DNA from: Streptosporangium sp. NBC_01755
Lineage (GTDB): Bacteria > Actinomycetota > Actinomycetes > Streptosporangiales > Streptosporangiaceae
Assembly: GCF_035917995.1 (NCBI RefSeq)
Contig: NZ_CP109131.1
Location: forward strand, 6,448,001-6,512,000
Length of the DNA: 64,000 bases
Direction: 5' to 3'
The stretch's first letter is position 1. Each line of letters opens with the position of its first letter. The position numbers were made by a program, and so were the translations under genes. Shown here piece by piece: positions 26,311 to 35,270 of this stretch. Under the pieces are notes generated by a model that saw only the letters and a program-made list of their open reading frames with translations, searched no databases and had not been told where the DNA came from.

Positions 26311-29121
26311 ATGCTGCTGGAACGAGAAAAGGAACTGGCCCGGGCGGAGCAGGCGGTCCGCGCGGCCGTGGCCGGCAACGGATCCATGATGGCGATCATC
26401 GGCCCGCCCGGCGTCGGCAAGTCGGCACTGCTGCGTACCCTGGTCGACGCGGCCGCCCCGCACGTGCGGGTCCTGCGCGCCAGCGGCACGCTCCTCGAAC
26501 AGGACTTCACGTTCGGCATCGCCCAGCAGTTGTTCGAGCCGCTCCTGGCCGGAGTGGAGAAGGCTCACTGGGCGACCTGGTTCCAGGGCGCGGCGAGCCT
26601 GGTGCGGGGGATGCTCTTCGGCGACTCGTGTTCCATCGGGCTGAATCGGTCGCTCAGACAAGAGACGATTCTGCAGGGGCTGAACTCGCTGATCACCAAC
26701 CTCAGCGAGGACAAGGCCCTGCTGATCGCGGTCGACGACCTCCAGTGGGCGGACGCGGCGTCCCTGCGCTGGCTGGCGTACCTCGCCAGGCGGCTGGACG
26801 GCGCGCGGGTTCTGGTCGCCGGGGCTTTCTCCGAGGAATGCGAGGCCTCCGACCATACGCTGCTCAGGGAGATCGCCACCTCGGGGGCTCGCACGCTGCA
26901 CCCGATGCCGCTGTCCGTCGGGGGAGTACGCCAGTTGATCGGCGCGGAGTTCAGGGAGTCCTGCGACCCCGAATTCGCCCGGGCCTGTCATGAGGTGTCC
27001 GGTGGGAACCCCGCTTCACTGGCCGAGATGCTGCACAGGTTACGCACGGCCGGCTTCCAGCCGGTCGCGGCACAGGCCGGTGAGATTCACGCCGCGAGCC
27101 AGCCGTTCCTGCGCGACCGGCGGATGTTCTGCCTCGGCATCCAGCCCGTGGTCGTCCGGGATCTCGCGCAGGCGATGGTCGTGCTCGGAGACCTGGCGGA
27201 GCCAGAGCTGATCAGCGAGCTCGCCGGCCTGGACAGCATCGACTACAAGTCCGCGATGCAGACCCTGGACCATCTCGGCCTGCTCGCCGACGGCGAGTCT
27301 CCGCGATTCGTCCACCAGAGCGTACGGTACGCCATCGAATCGGAGATGAGCACCGACACGCGAGCTTTGATGCACCGCCGGGCGGCGTCACTGCTGCACA
27401 CCGTCGGGCACCCGGCCGAGCACGTCGCCGACCAGCTCCTGCAGGTCACCTCCGGGTACGATGCCTGGGAGATCGGCGTCCTGCGTGCGGCCGCCGGCGC
27501 CGCGCTCGAACGCGGTGCCGTGAGGGAGGCGGCCCGTTATATCCGGCACGCGCTGCTGCACAGGCCGCCTGACAGTGAGGCTCGGGGCCGGCTCCTGGTC
27601 GACCTGGCCGCCGCCGAGCGGGGATTCGACCTCGCGTTCTCGGTCACTCACATCGCGCAGGCCGTGCCGATGCTCACCTCGGTAACGGAGCGCGCGGAGG
27701 CGGTGCTGTGGATCCCGCCCGCGCTTGGCGTGGTCAACCAGTCGTTGAGCGCGCTCGTCCAGGACGTGGCGGGGCAGTTCCACGGCCGGGGATCGGCGCA
27801 CGCGCAGGGAGACCTCGGCCTGCGGCTGGAAGCCCGTACCCGCTGTCTCCGGATCCAGGACGCCGCGCATCTCGGCGCGGCGGCCGACCGGTTGCGGGGG
27901 TTCGGCGCGGCGGTGCCGGTCTCCACCGGCTCCGGACGGGAGCTGCTGGCCGTGCTCACGTACGCGGCGACCATGACCGGCGGCGTCACGGCCGGTGAGA
28001 TCTCCGCCCTGGTCACCCGGATCCTGGAGCGAGAGCCGCCGCGCGCCGGGCACGCCTACACCACTCTCCCGCTGCTGGTCCAGGCCCTGGTCCTCGCCGA
28101 TACGGCGGCCTCGGTGACCCCGTGGCTGGAGGCGATGCGAGAACAGGCTCAGCGCCAGGCCCTCGACGGGGTCACCGCACTGGTCAACGCGGAGCGGAGC
28201 ATGATCCTTCGCGCGTCCGGGCATATGGCCCAGGCGAAGAGCATCGCGCTGAGCGTGGTCGACAATGCCGACTCGGCCTGGCCGGAGGCCAGGACACTGT
28301 CCGTCTGGACGCTCGCCATGATCGCGCTCGAGACACGGGACGTCGAGCTGGGCGAGCGGGTGATCCGTATCAGCCCGGAGAGCGGTGACCTCCGGGTGGT
28401 CGTCGCGCATCGCATGGTGCGGGGGATGCTGGACGTGGTGCGCGGCGATCTGCCTGCCGCACTGGACAGGTTCCTCGATAGTGGCAGGCAGCTGTCGCGC
28501 TGCGGATGGACGAATGCGGCGTTGTACCCCTGGCGTGTGTGGGCCGCGGCGGTGAACCACCGGCTCGGGAGGGTGCAGGCGGCGGCCGAGCTGGCCGACG
28601 AGGAACATGCCTTCGCACGGGCATGGGGCGCACCCTCGGCGTACGGCCGCGCGCTGCGGCTGCGTGGCATGATCGCCCCGGGTGAGGAGGGCATCGATCT
28701 CCTCCGGCAGGCCGTCGACGTGCTTCGCCGTTCTGAGGATCGGATCGAGCTGTCCCGGACGCTCACGCTTCTCGGCAGAAGGCTCGCCGAAACAGGTTCC
28801 GACGATGCGGAGGAGTTCATCTCCGAGGGCATGCGGGTCGCCCGGGAATGTGGCGTGTCCTGGGCCGAGGGCGACAGGGACTCGGAACTGAACGGCCCGG
28901 CGCTGCGGCTGTTCGCGCCGGAACGCGGTGAGCTGACCAAGGCTGAGGAGACGGTTGTCGCCTTCGTGCTGCGGGGCTGGACGAACCAGCGGATCGCCGA
29001 CTCTCTCGGGGTGACCCGGCGCGCCATAGAAAAGAGCCTGACGAGCACCTATCGCAAGCTCGGGGTGAGCGGCCGGGCGGCGCTCGTCGAAGAACTGGGC
29101 GCGCGGAACGCGGACGAATAG
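26311..29121 (+). CDS. LAL-family transcriptional regulator
   Basis: 936 residues. Walker A GPPGVGKS (31-38), Walker B ALLIAVDDLQWAD (about 131-143), helical repeat region, and C-terminal LuxR HTH (about 870-930: TKAEETVVAFVLRGWTNQRI then RAIEKSLTSTYRKLGV). Unlike its upstream neighbour the P-loop is canonical. It starts at ATG 26311, directly after the preceding stop, so the two form an operon. It likely acts with the other LAL proteins as pathway-specific activator of polyene genes, as AmphRI-III and NysRI-III do. Confidence 0.93.
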   Translation: MLLEREKELARAEQAVRAAVAGNGSMMAIIGPPGVGKSALLRTLVDAAAPHVRVLRASGTLLEQDFTFGIAQQLFEPLLAGVEKAHWATWFQGAASLVRGMLFGDSCSIGLNRSLRQETILQGLNSLITNLSEDKALLIAVDDLQWADAASLRWLAYLARRLDGARVLVAGAFSEECEASDHTLLREIATSGARTLHPMPLSVGGVRQLIGAEFRESCDPEFARACHEVSGGNPASLAEMLHRLRTAGFQPVAAQAGEIHAASQPFLRDRRMFCLGIQPVVVRDLAQAMVVLGDLAEPELISELAGLDSIDYKSAMQTLDHLGLLADGESPRFVHQSVRYAIESEMSTDTRALMHRRAASLLHTVGHPAEHVADQLLQVTSGYDAWEIGVLRAAAGAALERGAVREAARYIRHALLHRPPDSEARGRLLVDLAAAERGFDLAFSVTHIAQAVPMLTSVTERAEAVLWIPPALGVVNQSLSALVQDVAGQFHGRGSAHAQGDLGLRLEARTRCLRIQDAAHLGAAADRLRGFGAAVPVSTGSGRELLAVLTYAATMTGGVTAGEISALVTRILEREPPRAGHAYTTLPLLVQALVLADTAASVTPWLEAMREQAQRQALDGVTALVNAERSMILRASGHMAQAKSIALSVVDNADSAWPEARTLSVWTLAMIALETRDVELGERVIRISPESGDLRVVVAHRMVRGMLDVVRGDLPAALDRFLDSGRQLSRCGWTNAALYPWRVWAAAVNHRLGRVQAAAELADEEHAFARAWGAPSAYGRALRLRGMIAPGEEGIDLLRQAVDVLRRSEDRIELSRTLTLLGRRLAETGSDDAEEFISEGMRVARECGVSWAEGDRDSELNGPALRLFAPERGELTKAEETVVAFVLRGWTNQRIADSLGVTRRAIEKSLTSTYRKLGVSGRAALVEELGARNADE

Positions 29122-29702
29122 GTCGTACGACGGCCACGCCGCCGGATCCTGCTCGGCGGATCGGCACAGCCGGGCGTCCGGTGAATCGCCGTCGACCACC
29201 CCCGATGACGGTCTCCCGGCCGGGGCACCGGTTCCCGCCGCCGTCCGGCGAGGCCTCCGCCGACCGGGCGGTCGAGGGGCTCGGAGTCGGCATAAAGGTC
29301 ATCGCTTTAATTCGGTCGGCAGAAACCCACGTCGAGGTGCCGGTCAACGACGGGCGTCGCGGTTCGCCGGCCCGAGGTGAGCTGGATCGCGATGTGCAAT
29401 TTCAGCTGTCCGGCGCGGCGCCGCCTGCCGACCCGGCCCAGGGTGCCCAGCCGCACGGCACATTATTAGTGCAGGATGTGAACTATATTGCCCGGGGCGG
29501 GCGCAGGGGAGTTCGGTACCGAACGAGACCGGGCCATCGCACCGCAAGGTCCGAACCAGACGCCTCACATACCACAGTCTTTTACTGTTCGTGCTGGACT
29601 TATGTTGACCGACTTTCGGGCGGGTTAATATCATGTAAATAAGTGGATTCGGTCGTTACTCTGTAGTTATCGGGTCATCGTCTCGTCTGCTGGAGGAGAG
29701 GA
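29122..29702. other. Intergenic region before the PAS-LuxR gene
   Basis: About 580 bp. The first half is GC-rich without coding signal; the second half becomes AT-rich (29455-29665), as expected for promoters. It contains the perfect palindrome at 29511-29524 and a GGAGGAGAGG ribosome site at its end. I see no RNA structure beyond that. Confidence 0.5.
29511..29524. promoter_or_regulatory. Perfect 14-bp palindrome, candidate operator
   Basis: GTTCGGTACCGAAC reads the same on both strands. It lies about 190 bp before the PAS-LuxR gene. Size and symmetry suit a dimeric repressor or activator; the binding protein is unknown. Confidence 0.45.
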
Positions 29703-29717
29703 ATGGTCACCAGGTGA
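29703..29717 (+). promoter_or_regulatory. Four-codon leader ORF overlapping the PAS-LuxR start
   Basis: ATG GTC ACC AGG TGA (MVTR) follows GGAGGAGAGG at ideal distance, and its TGA overlaps the GTG start at 29714. Ribosomes loading here would terminate on the next start codon, a layout for translational coupling or damping. Confidence 0.4.
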
Positions 29718-30403
29718 GTATTGATATCGGCACCGCCCTGGTCGATGAGGAACACGGGCTTCTGTTGGTCGGTCGGCCCGCTGACAGAATAGATCAATAC
29801 CGTTCTTTTTTCGACCAGTCAGGGATTTGCGTGGCGAATCTCGACCATGCGACCAGGATTATCGAGGCGAATCTCGAGTTCACCCGGCAGTTCGGACGCT
29901 CCCTGGCGGACATTCGAGGGCTGGCGTTCTGCGAGCTGCTCCATCTGAGCGTCCGCGACAAGCTGGGACAGCAGTTCACCCATCTGACGGACCACCAGCG
30001 CGCCCGCTTCGAAGAGCGGGTGATCGCCGTACGGCCGGATCAGACCGTGCTCGGCGGTGAGTTGACCGGAATCGCGCTGCACGGCGAGGCCGGCCACGTC
30101 GAGAGCATCATGGTGCTGGTACGGCCCGACCGGGAGCAGCGTGATGACCTGCTGACCGGGCGAAAGAGGCTGCTGAGCAGCATGGAGGCGCGCGTACTCG
30201 AAGGGGTGGCGGCGGGTGTGTCGACAGTGCAACTCGCGTCGATGCTGTACCTCAGCCGCGGCGGTGTGGAATATCACGTGACGATGCTGCTGCGAAAGCT
30301 GAAGGCCACCAACCGCCCGGCTCTGGTCTCCAAGGCGTACTCCATGGGTATCTTCCGGCTCGGCTCCTGGCCGCCCCGGATTCTGCCCGACTACGTGAAA
30401 TAA
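29714..30403 (+). CDS. PAS-LuxR transcriptional regulator (PimM/AmphRIV/NysRIV type)
   Basis: 229 residues. The N-terminal PAS domain (about 25-135) reads YRSFFDQSGICVANLDHATR and FTRQFGRSLADIRGLAFCEL. The C-terminal LuxR HTH (about 150-210) reads LSSMEARVLEGVAAGVSTVQ then LYLSRGGVEYHVTMLLRKLK. The ending GIFRLGSWPPRILPDYVK matches the conserved tail of polyene PAS-LuxR activators. This protein family is almost confined to polyene macrolide clusters and binds CTVGGGAWWTCCCBAG-type sites; three candidates are seen in this window. A four-codon leader ORF overlaps its GTG start. Confidence 0.93.
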   Translation: MSIDIGTALVDEEHGLLLVGRPADRIDQYRSFFDQSGICVANLDHATRIIEANLEFTRQFGRSLADIRGLAFCELLHLSVRDKLGQQFTHLTDHQRARFEERVIAVRPDQTVLGGELTGIALHGEAGHVESIMVLVRPDREQRDDLLTGRKRLLSSMEARVLEGVAAGVSTVQLASMLYLSRGGVEYHVTMLLRKLKATNRPALVSKAYSMGIFRLGSWPPRILPDYVK

Positions 30404-30670
30404 GTTCAGGTAATCGGCCCACGGTCGCGTGGTGATCTGGATGACCGTGTCATCGGATCCCGGAGACCAGTGGGAGGACCGGTACTCGGAGCGGCCGGCG
30501 ACGCCGGTGTGAAAAGCCATTGAGCCAACCGTTCCGTGATGTTCATATATTCTGGTACAGCGATTCCAGGGTGACCTCGATTGGGTTTTCCCGGCCGGTT
30601 TCACCGATCATCGCCGCCGATCCCGATCGTGTTCTTCAAAGGAACCGTAATGGTAAAGGGAGGTGTCATC

Positions 30671-30880
30671 GTGACCAGTGCAAAAATTGTGCTCTCCGGT
30701 GGGCCGGAGCGTTTTTCCGGTCGCGGTCACGTTCGAAGTTCGGTCGAGCCGGAGGAGAAGGTGAAAATTCTCTTCGGCGCGGGATACGAGCATTTCGTAC
30801 ACAACGGTGAGTTTCTGACGGTCGACGGAGAGAGCCTTCCGATCTTCCAGTGGTCCGGACGTACCAAAATAGCCGAGTAA
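30671..30880 (+). CDS. DUF5988 family small protein
   Basis: 69 residues from GTG 30671 with GGGAGGTG upstream; ATG 30650 would add seven residues. Sequence features: TSAKIVLSGGPERFSGRG, EKVKILFGAGYEHFVHNGEF and the closing FQWSGRTKIAE. This pattern belongs to small proteins of unknown function often found in actinomycete PKS and NRPS clusters. Predicted cytoplasmic, mostly beta structure. Role unknown; its place among the regulators suggests a cluster-linked accessory. Confidence 0.75.
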   Translation: MTSAKIVLSGGPERFSGRGHVRSSVEPEEKVKILFGAGYEHFVHNGEFLTVDGESLPIFQWSGRTKIAE

Positions 30881-31042
30881 ATATAGTCGGCCAGCTTTAG
30901 AAACGTGCGGGGACTCATACGTCAGATAGCCGCTGTGGCGCTCCTCGGCTGAGCCGCGAGCGGATTCCGGTGGTTGTGACGAATGGTTCTCCGGGCAGTA
31001 CTCCCCAATTCGGGAACCGTGGCTCTGGTGAGGTGTGGTGTG

Positions 31043-31528
31043 GTGGTAACGGGCAAACTCGTCAGTTTCGATGAATTTCGTGGGTTCGGTTTTATCGCCC
31101 CTGACTCAGGTGGCGAAGACGTTTTCATGCATGTCAACGACCTGGACAGTGACAAGCGTCTCATCTCGATCGACACGAGGGTCGAATTCAGGGTCGAGAA
31201 CGGCGGCAAGGGGCTGAAGGCGTCCCAGGTCCGCGTGCTCGACAGGCCCGGCCCACCGAAGGTCCCACTGCTCTCGTCCGCCGTGCCGAGACCCGCCCCG
31301 GCACCCGCGTCGATCGCGCCGGCGGTGTCATCGGAACCGGCCGCCCCCACCCCCGACCGTCAGGGCAACGACGTCGGCTTCTGTGACGTGCTGTCCGTCA
31401 GGGAACTGACGCAGGAGATCACAGAGGCCATGCTCGCGGCCGTGCCGACGATGACGGCGGAGCAACTCCTGGGCGTCCGCAAGTGCCTCGTCGGCCTCGC
31501 TCAGACGCACGGCTGGGTCGAGGAGTAG
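31043..31528 (+). CDS. Cold-shock-domain protein with C-terminal extension
   Basis: 161 residues from GTG 31043 (GAGGTG about 7 nt upstream); an open frame to ATG 30983 is the alternative. The N-terminal cold-shock fold (about 1-68) has GKLVSFDEFRGFGFIAPDSG and EDVFMHVNDL, carrying the RNP1-like aromatic residues (FGFI) and the RNP2-like VFMHV. A Pro/Ala-rich linker (70-100) leads to a helical C-terminal part (105-161). It probably binds single-stranded nucleic acid. Whether it modulates cluster expression is unknown; it lies between regulator genes and the biosynthetic genes. Confidence 0.8.
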   Translation: MVTGKLVSFDEFRGFGFIAPDSGGEDVFMHVNDLDSDKRLISIDTRVEFRVENGGKGLKASQVRVLDRPGPPKVPLLSSAVPRPAPAPASIAPAVSSEPAAPTPDRQGNDVGFCDVLSVRELTQEITEAMLAAVPTMTAEQLLGVRKCLVGLAQTHGWVEE

Positions 31529-31858
31529 CGCTTTCAGTCCCGGGCCGCCGATCCCGTCATGCGGATGGCCCGGGCGCCGGTCACGCTCCCGCGGATGATT
31601 CCGGTCGAGGGTTCGAGGGGAGCCCTCCAGTTCCCCGAAGTCTCTACAATTCCTTGGCGTTTTTCGGTCTCCTTGACTCTGGTGGCAGGCCACTGCCACT
31701 GTCGATCATCTGACACCCCGACAGATTCTCTGCTCGGTCGTGGGCCGGCGATCTGCCGGTTCAACGGACTCGATTCCCGCTGTGGGCACGCCGTCGGCGT
31801 CTTCGCGGTCGCGATGGTGTCCGGTCGGAACCTGTCCACGGTGCTGAAAGGAAAGTGC
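31529..31858. other. Intergenic region before the GDP-mannose dehydratase
   Basis: 330 bp. It holds an inverted repeat GTGGCAG-GCCA-CTGCCAC (31682-31699), a TTGACT hexamer at 31673 and a TACAAT hexamer at 31645, none in clear promoter register. An open frame continues upstream of the chosen gene start but looks non-coding. Confidence 0.4.
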
Positions 31859-32890
31859 ATGTCCAGGCGCGCGCTGATCACCGGTATCACCGGCCAAGAC
31901 GGCTCTTATCTGGCTGAGCATCTACTGTCCCTGGGATACCAGGTTTGGGGGTTGATCAGAGGACAGGCGAATCCCCGGAAATCCCGCGTCAGCCGCCTTG
32001 TCAGCGATCTGTCATTCGTCAATGGCGATCTGTTGGACGAGGGGAGCCTGGTTACCGCAGTGGACAAGGTTCAGCCCGATGAGGTGTACAACCTCGCGGC
32101 CATCTCCTTCGTCCCGATGTCCTGGGATCAGGCCGAGTTGACCACCGAGGTCAATGGCATGGGCGTGCTCCGGATGCTGGAGGCGATTCGCCTGGTATGC
32201 GGGCTGGACAAGTCCCGTGACGGCAGTAGTGGTCAGATCCGCTTCTACCAGGCGTCGTCTTCGGAGATGTTCGGCAAGGTCGTGGAGAGTCCGCAACACG
32301 AGACGACGATCTTTCACCCGCGCAGCCCCTACGGGGTCGCGAAGACATACGGCCATTTCATCACCCGGAACTATCGCGAGTCGTTCGACATGTACGGTGT
32401 CTCCGGCATTCTGTTCAACCACGAGTCGCCGCGCCGGGGTACGGAGTTCGTGACCCGGAAGATCTCCCTCGGTGTCGCCCAGATCAAGCTCGGCCTGCAG
32501 GACAAGCTGTGTCTCGGAAATCTCGACGCGGTCCGTGACTGGGGATTCGCCGGCGACTACGTCCGGGCGATGCATCTCATGCTGCAGCAGGACGAGCCCA
32601 CCGACTACGTCGTGGGCACCGGCTGCATGCACTCGGTGCGCGACGCCGTACAGATGGCCTTCGAGTACGTCGGACTGGACTGGCGGGACCACGTCGTCAT
32701 CGATCCGGCGCTGGTGCGTCCCGCCGAGGTGGAGACCCTCTGCGCCGATCCAAGCCGCGCCAGAGTCGAGCTCGGCTGGGAGCCGAGCGTCGGCTTCGAG
32801 CAGCTCATGCACATGATGGTGGAGTCCGACCTCCAGCACGCCTCGCGCGAGCGGGACTTCGGAGACCTCATCCTCGCATCGAGTTGGTGA
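31859..32890 (+). CDS. gmd: GDP-mannose 4,6-dehydratase (NysDIII/AmphDIII-like)
   Basis: 343 residues, extended SDR. NAD motif ALITGITGQDGSYLAEHL (about 5-22), DEVYNLAAISFVPMSW, catalytic region YQASSSEMFGKVVESPQHE and the YxxxK pair in SPYGVAKTYGHFI, and substrate part FNHESPRRGTEFVTRKI. It converts GDP-mannose to GDP-4-keto-6-deoxymannose. Next to a NysI-like PKS, as in nystatin and amphotericin clusters, this is the first step to GDP-mycosamine; the aminotransferase and glycosyltransferase are not in the window. Start ATG 31859 has AAGGAAAG upstream. A TTA-free, well-conserved gene. Confidence 0.94.
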   Translation: MSRRALITGITGQDGSYLAEHLLSLGYQVWGLIRGQANPRKSRVSRLVSDLSFVNGDLLDEGSLVTAVDKVQPDEVYNLAAISFVPMSWDQAELTTEVNGMGVLRMLEAIRLVCGLDKSRDGSSGQIRFYQASSSEMFGKVVESPQHETTIFHPRSPYGVAKTYGHFITRNYRESFDMYGVSGILFNHESPRRGTEFVTRKISLGVAQIKLGLQDKLCLGNLDAVRDWGFAGDYVRAMHLMLQQDEPTDYVVGTGCMHSVRDAVQMAFEYVGLDWRDHVVIDPALVRPAEVETLCADPSRARVELGWEPSVGFEQLMHMMVESDLQHASRERDFGDLILASSW

Positions 32891-32908
32891 GCTCACCGGA
32901 GCTTCTCA

Positions 32909-32937
32909 TGTCCGGTGTACGGGTGTCCGGTGTACGG
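32909..32937. repeat. 14-bp tandem direct repeat
   Basis: TGTCCGGTGTACGG occurs at 32909-32922 and 32924-32937, in the gap between the GDP-mannose dehydratase and the methoxymalonyl cassette. Possible operator pair or simple duplication. Confidence 0.55.
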
Positions 32938-33008
32938 AGGAGAAGTGGCCCGTGAAGCATAGGGAAAGGCCAACCCGAACCGTTATGTGAGGCTCAGGGG
33001 TGAATGAA

Positions 33009-33863
33009 GTGAAAGATGTCCGTCTGGGGGTTCTTGGGGCCGGGGTAATGGGCACCGGGATCGCGGTCGTGGCGATCGGCCACGGCATCCCGGTCGTGCT
33101 CGTCGACGTGTCGGAGGACAAGCTCGCCGACGCCCGGCACCGCGTCGACCTCCAGCTCCGGCACGCGCGGCTCATGGGCACGGTACCGGCGAAGGGCCCG
33201 GTGGCCGACCTGACGACGACCATGGAGCTTGCGGCCGTCGCCGACGCCACCGCGGTCATCGAGGCGATCATCGAGGACGCCGAGATCAAGGCGAAAGTGC
33301 TGGGCGAGGCGTCGAGGCTGGTCAGGACCGGAACACCGCTGGTCTCCAACACCTCGGGCATCCCGATCGGGGAGCTGGGGAGATTCACCGGCCGCCCGCA
33401 CGAGCTGGTCGGCATTCATTTCATGAACCCCGCCTACCTGATCACGATGGTGGAGGTGATCAGAGGCGCCCTGACGAGCGATGAGACGATGACCGCGGTC
33501 ACCGATCTGCTGACGCGGATGGGGCGCCGCGGGATCGTCGTTCAGGATGCTCCGGGGTTCGTCACGAGCAGGCTCCTCCACCCGATGATCAACGAGGCGG
33601 CGCGGATCGTCGAGGCCGGCGTGACCACCGTCGATTCGGTGGACGACCTGATGCGAGGCTGTCTCGGACATCCCACCGGGCCGCTGCGCACAGCCGACCT
33701 GATCGGACTGGATAATCTGGTCGACGCGCTGCGAATGCTCTGGGAGCGCACCGGCAACGCGAGTTTCCAGCCCTGTGAGCTGCTGCTGGAGAAGGTGTCC
33801 GCGGGGCACCTCGGACGCAAGTCAGGTAAGGGCTTCTACGATTACAAGAAGGTGCTCTCGTGA
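33009..33863 (+). CDS. fkbK: 3-hydroxyacyl-CoA dehydrogenase family protein, methoxymalonyl-ACP pathway
   Basis: About 284 residues. NAD-binding motif RLGVLGAGVMGTGIAVVAIG, then ADATAVIEAIIEDAEIKAKV, the catalytic His in LVGIHFMNPAYLITMVEVI, and the C-terminal SGKGFYDYKK. In the FkbG-K pathway this enzyme oxidises glyceryl-ACP at its hydroxyl. I chose GTG 33009 (AGGGGTG 7 nt upstream) over GTG 33000, which lies on top of the ribosome site. It heads a tightly packed four-gene operon; its stop overlaps the ACP start (GTGA). Confidence 0.92.
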   Translation: MKDVRLGVLGAGVMGTGIAVVAIGHGIPVVLVDVSEDKLADARHRVDLQLRHARLMGTVPAKGPVADLTTTMELAAVADATAVIEAIIEDAEIKAKVLGEASRLVRTGTPLVSNTSGIPIGELGRFTGRPHELVGIHFMNPAYLITMVEVIRGALTSDETMTAVTDLLTRMGRRGIVVQDAPGFVTSRLLHPMINEAARIVEAGVTTVDSVDDLMRGCLGHPTGPLRTADLIGLDNLVDALRMLWERTGNASFQPCELLLEKVSAGHLGRKSGKGFYDYKKVLS

Positions 33864-34150
33864 ACACGAAACCAGAAGAGATGCTTCAGCCGACCCTCGA
33901 CACCGTCCAGCAGCAGATCCGTGACTTCCTCGAAGAGCGGATCAAAACGGATGTCGCCGTCGACAAGGATCTGTTCGACTCCGGGCTCGTCAACTCGATG
34001 TTCGCCATGGAGCTGGTCGTCCACCTGGAGCAGAGGTACGGCGTCGCCATCCTCGGGGAGGACCTGAAGCTGGACAACTTCCGCACCGTCGAGCGGATGA
34101 CCTCCCTCGTCCTGCGGCTGCTGGACGCACCGGTGGCGGACCATGCCTGA
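33860..34150 (+). CDS. fkbJ: Discrete acyl carrier protein for methoxymalonyl-ACP
   Basis: 96 residues. The four-helix carrier has the phosphopantetheine site in LFDSGLVNSMFAMELVVHLE, Ser46, with Asn45 where Asp is usual. It carries the glyceryl, then hydroxymalonyl and methoxymalonyl unit. It starts at GTG 33860 overlapping the fkbK stop, and its own stop overlaps the fkbI start, so all are translationally coupled. Confidence 0.92.
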   Translation: MNTKPEEMLQPTLDTVQQQIRDFLEERIKTDVAVDKDLFDSGLVNSMFAMELVVHLEQRYGVAILGEDLKLDNFRTVERMTSLVLRLLDAPVADHA

Positions 34151-35252
34151 GTGGTTAGCCGAGGCGCGTGAAGGGGTCACCCACCTGGTCGGGGATCAGG
34201 CAGCGGCATGGGACCTCGAAGGTCTCCTCCCCGTGGAGACGCTCCGGACCCTTGGCAAGCTGGGCCTGCTCTGCGCCGAGGTACCACTCGCATACGGCGG
34301 CATCGGCGGGAAGAGCTCGGACAACGGCGCCTTCACCGCACACGTGGGCAGCCTGTGCAGTTCCCTGCGTAGCGTGATGACGTCACAGGGAATGGCGGCA
34401 TGGACGATCCAGCGGCTTGGTGACGCCCGCCAGCGGCAGGAGTACCTCCCAAGGCTGACCAGTGGCGAGCTGGCCGCCGTCGCCTTCAGCGAACGTGACG
34501 CCGGCAGCGATGTGACGGCGATGGCCACCAAAATACGTGCCGACGGCGACACGGTGGTGGTCGACGGGCAGAAGGCGTGGACCACCGTGGCCCGCTACGC
34601 CGATTCGATCGTCGTCTTCGGACGATACGGCGACGGCGGCGCCGCCGTCGTCGTGCCCGCCGACGCTCCGGGAGTCACCATACGGCCGGTGCCCAACCCG
34701 AGCGGCTGCCGGGCCGCCGGGCACGCCGACGTCAGCCTCGACGCCGTCCGGCTGCCCGCGAGCGCCGTGCTCGGCGGCGGCGGACAGCAGCTCCAACTGC
34801 TGGTCACCACGGCTCTGGCCTACGGCCGGATATCGGTGGCCTGGGGCTGCGTCGGGATCCTGCGTGCCTGCCTTTCGGCGGCAGGCTCGCACGCGGGAAC
34901 CCGTCGGCAGGGCGGCCGGCCACTGGCCGAGCACCAGCTCGTGGCCCGATACCTCGCCGAGCTCATGGCGGCCGAGCAGGCGGCGACACGGGTCTGCGAG
35001 CACGCGAGCCGTTGCTGGGACGCGGGGTCGCCGGAGATGGTGATCGCCACGGTCCTGGCCAAGTACGTCAGCTCGACCGAGGCCGCACGCGGTGCGGCGG
35101 CGGCCGTACAGGTGCTGGCGTCGGCGGGGGCGCAGGACGGCCACGTGGTGGCGCGGGCCTACCGGGACGCGAAGCTCATGGAACTCATCGAGGGCAGCAC
35201 TGAGATCTGCCAGCTCATTCTCGCCCAGCACGCCGTCGCGCAGTCGCGCTGA
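34143..35252 (+). CDS. fkbI: Acyl-CoA dehydrogenase family protein, methoxymalonyl-ACP pathway
   Basis: 369 residues, flavin-dependent. Motifs: LGLLCAEVPLAYGGIGGKSS, QGMAAWTIQRLGD, the FAD/substrate signature AVAFSERDAGSDVTAMATKI with DGQKAWTTVARYA, and a C-terminal helical bundle ending KLMELIEGSTEICQLILAQH. It oxidises the ACP-bound C3 unit in the route to hydroxymalonyl-ACP. Starts at ATG 34143, overlapping fkbJ by 8 bp. Confidence 0.92.
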   Translation: MPEWLAEAREGVTHLVGDQAAAWDLEGLLPVETLRTLGKLGLLCAEVPLAYGGIGGKSSDNGAFTAHVGSLCSSLRSVMTSQGMAAWTIQRLGDARQRQEYLPRLTSGELAAVAFSERDAGSDVTAMATKIRADGDTVVVDGQKAWTTVARYADSIVVFGRYGDGGAAVVVPADAPGVTIRPVPNPSGCRAAGHADVSLDAVRLPASAVLGGGGQQLQLLVTTALAYGRISVAWGCVGILRACLSAAGSHAGTRRQGGRPLAEHQLVARYLAELMAAEQAATRVCEHASRCWDAGSPEMVIATVLAKYVSSTEAARGAAAAVQVLASAGAQDGHVVARAYRDAKLMELIEGSTEICQLILAQHAVAQSR

Positions 35253-35270
35253 CCGAGACGAGGAGAACAG

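Noticed and set aside
29181-29642. 153-codon frame in the intergenic region before the PAS-LuxR gene
   Set aside because: Poor codon usage, no ribosome site, no domain, and it covers the AT-rich promoter-like stretch.
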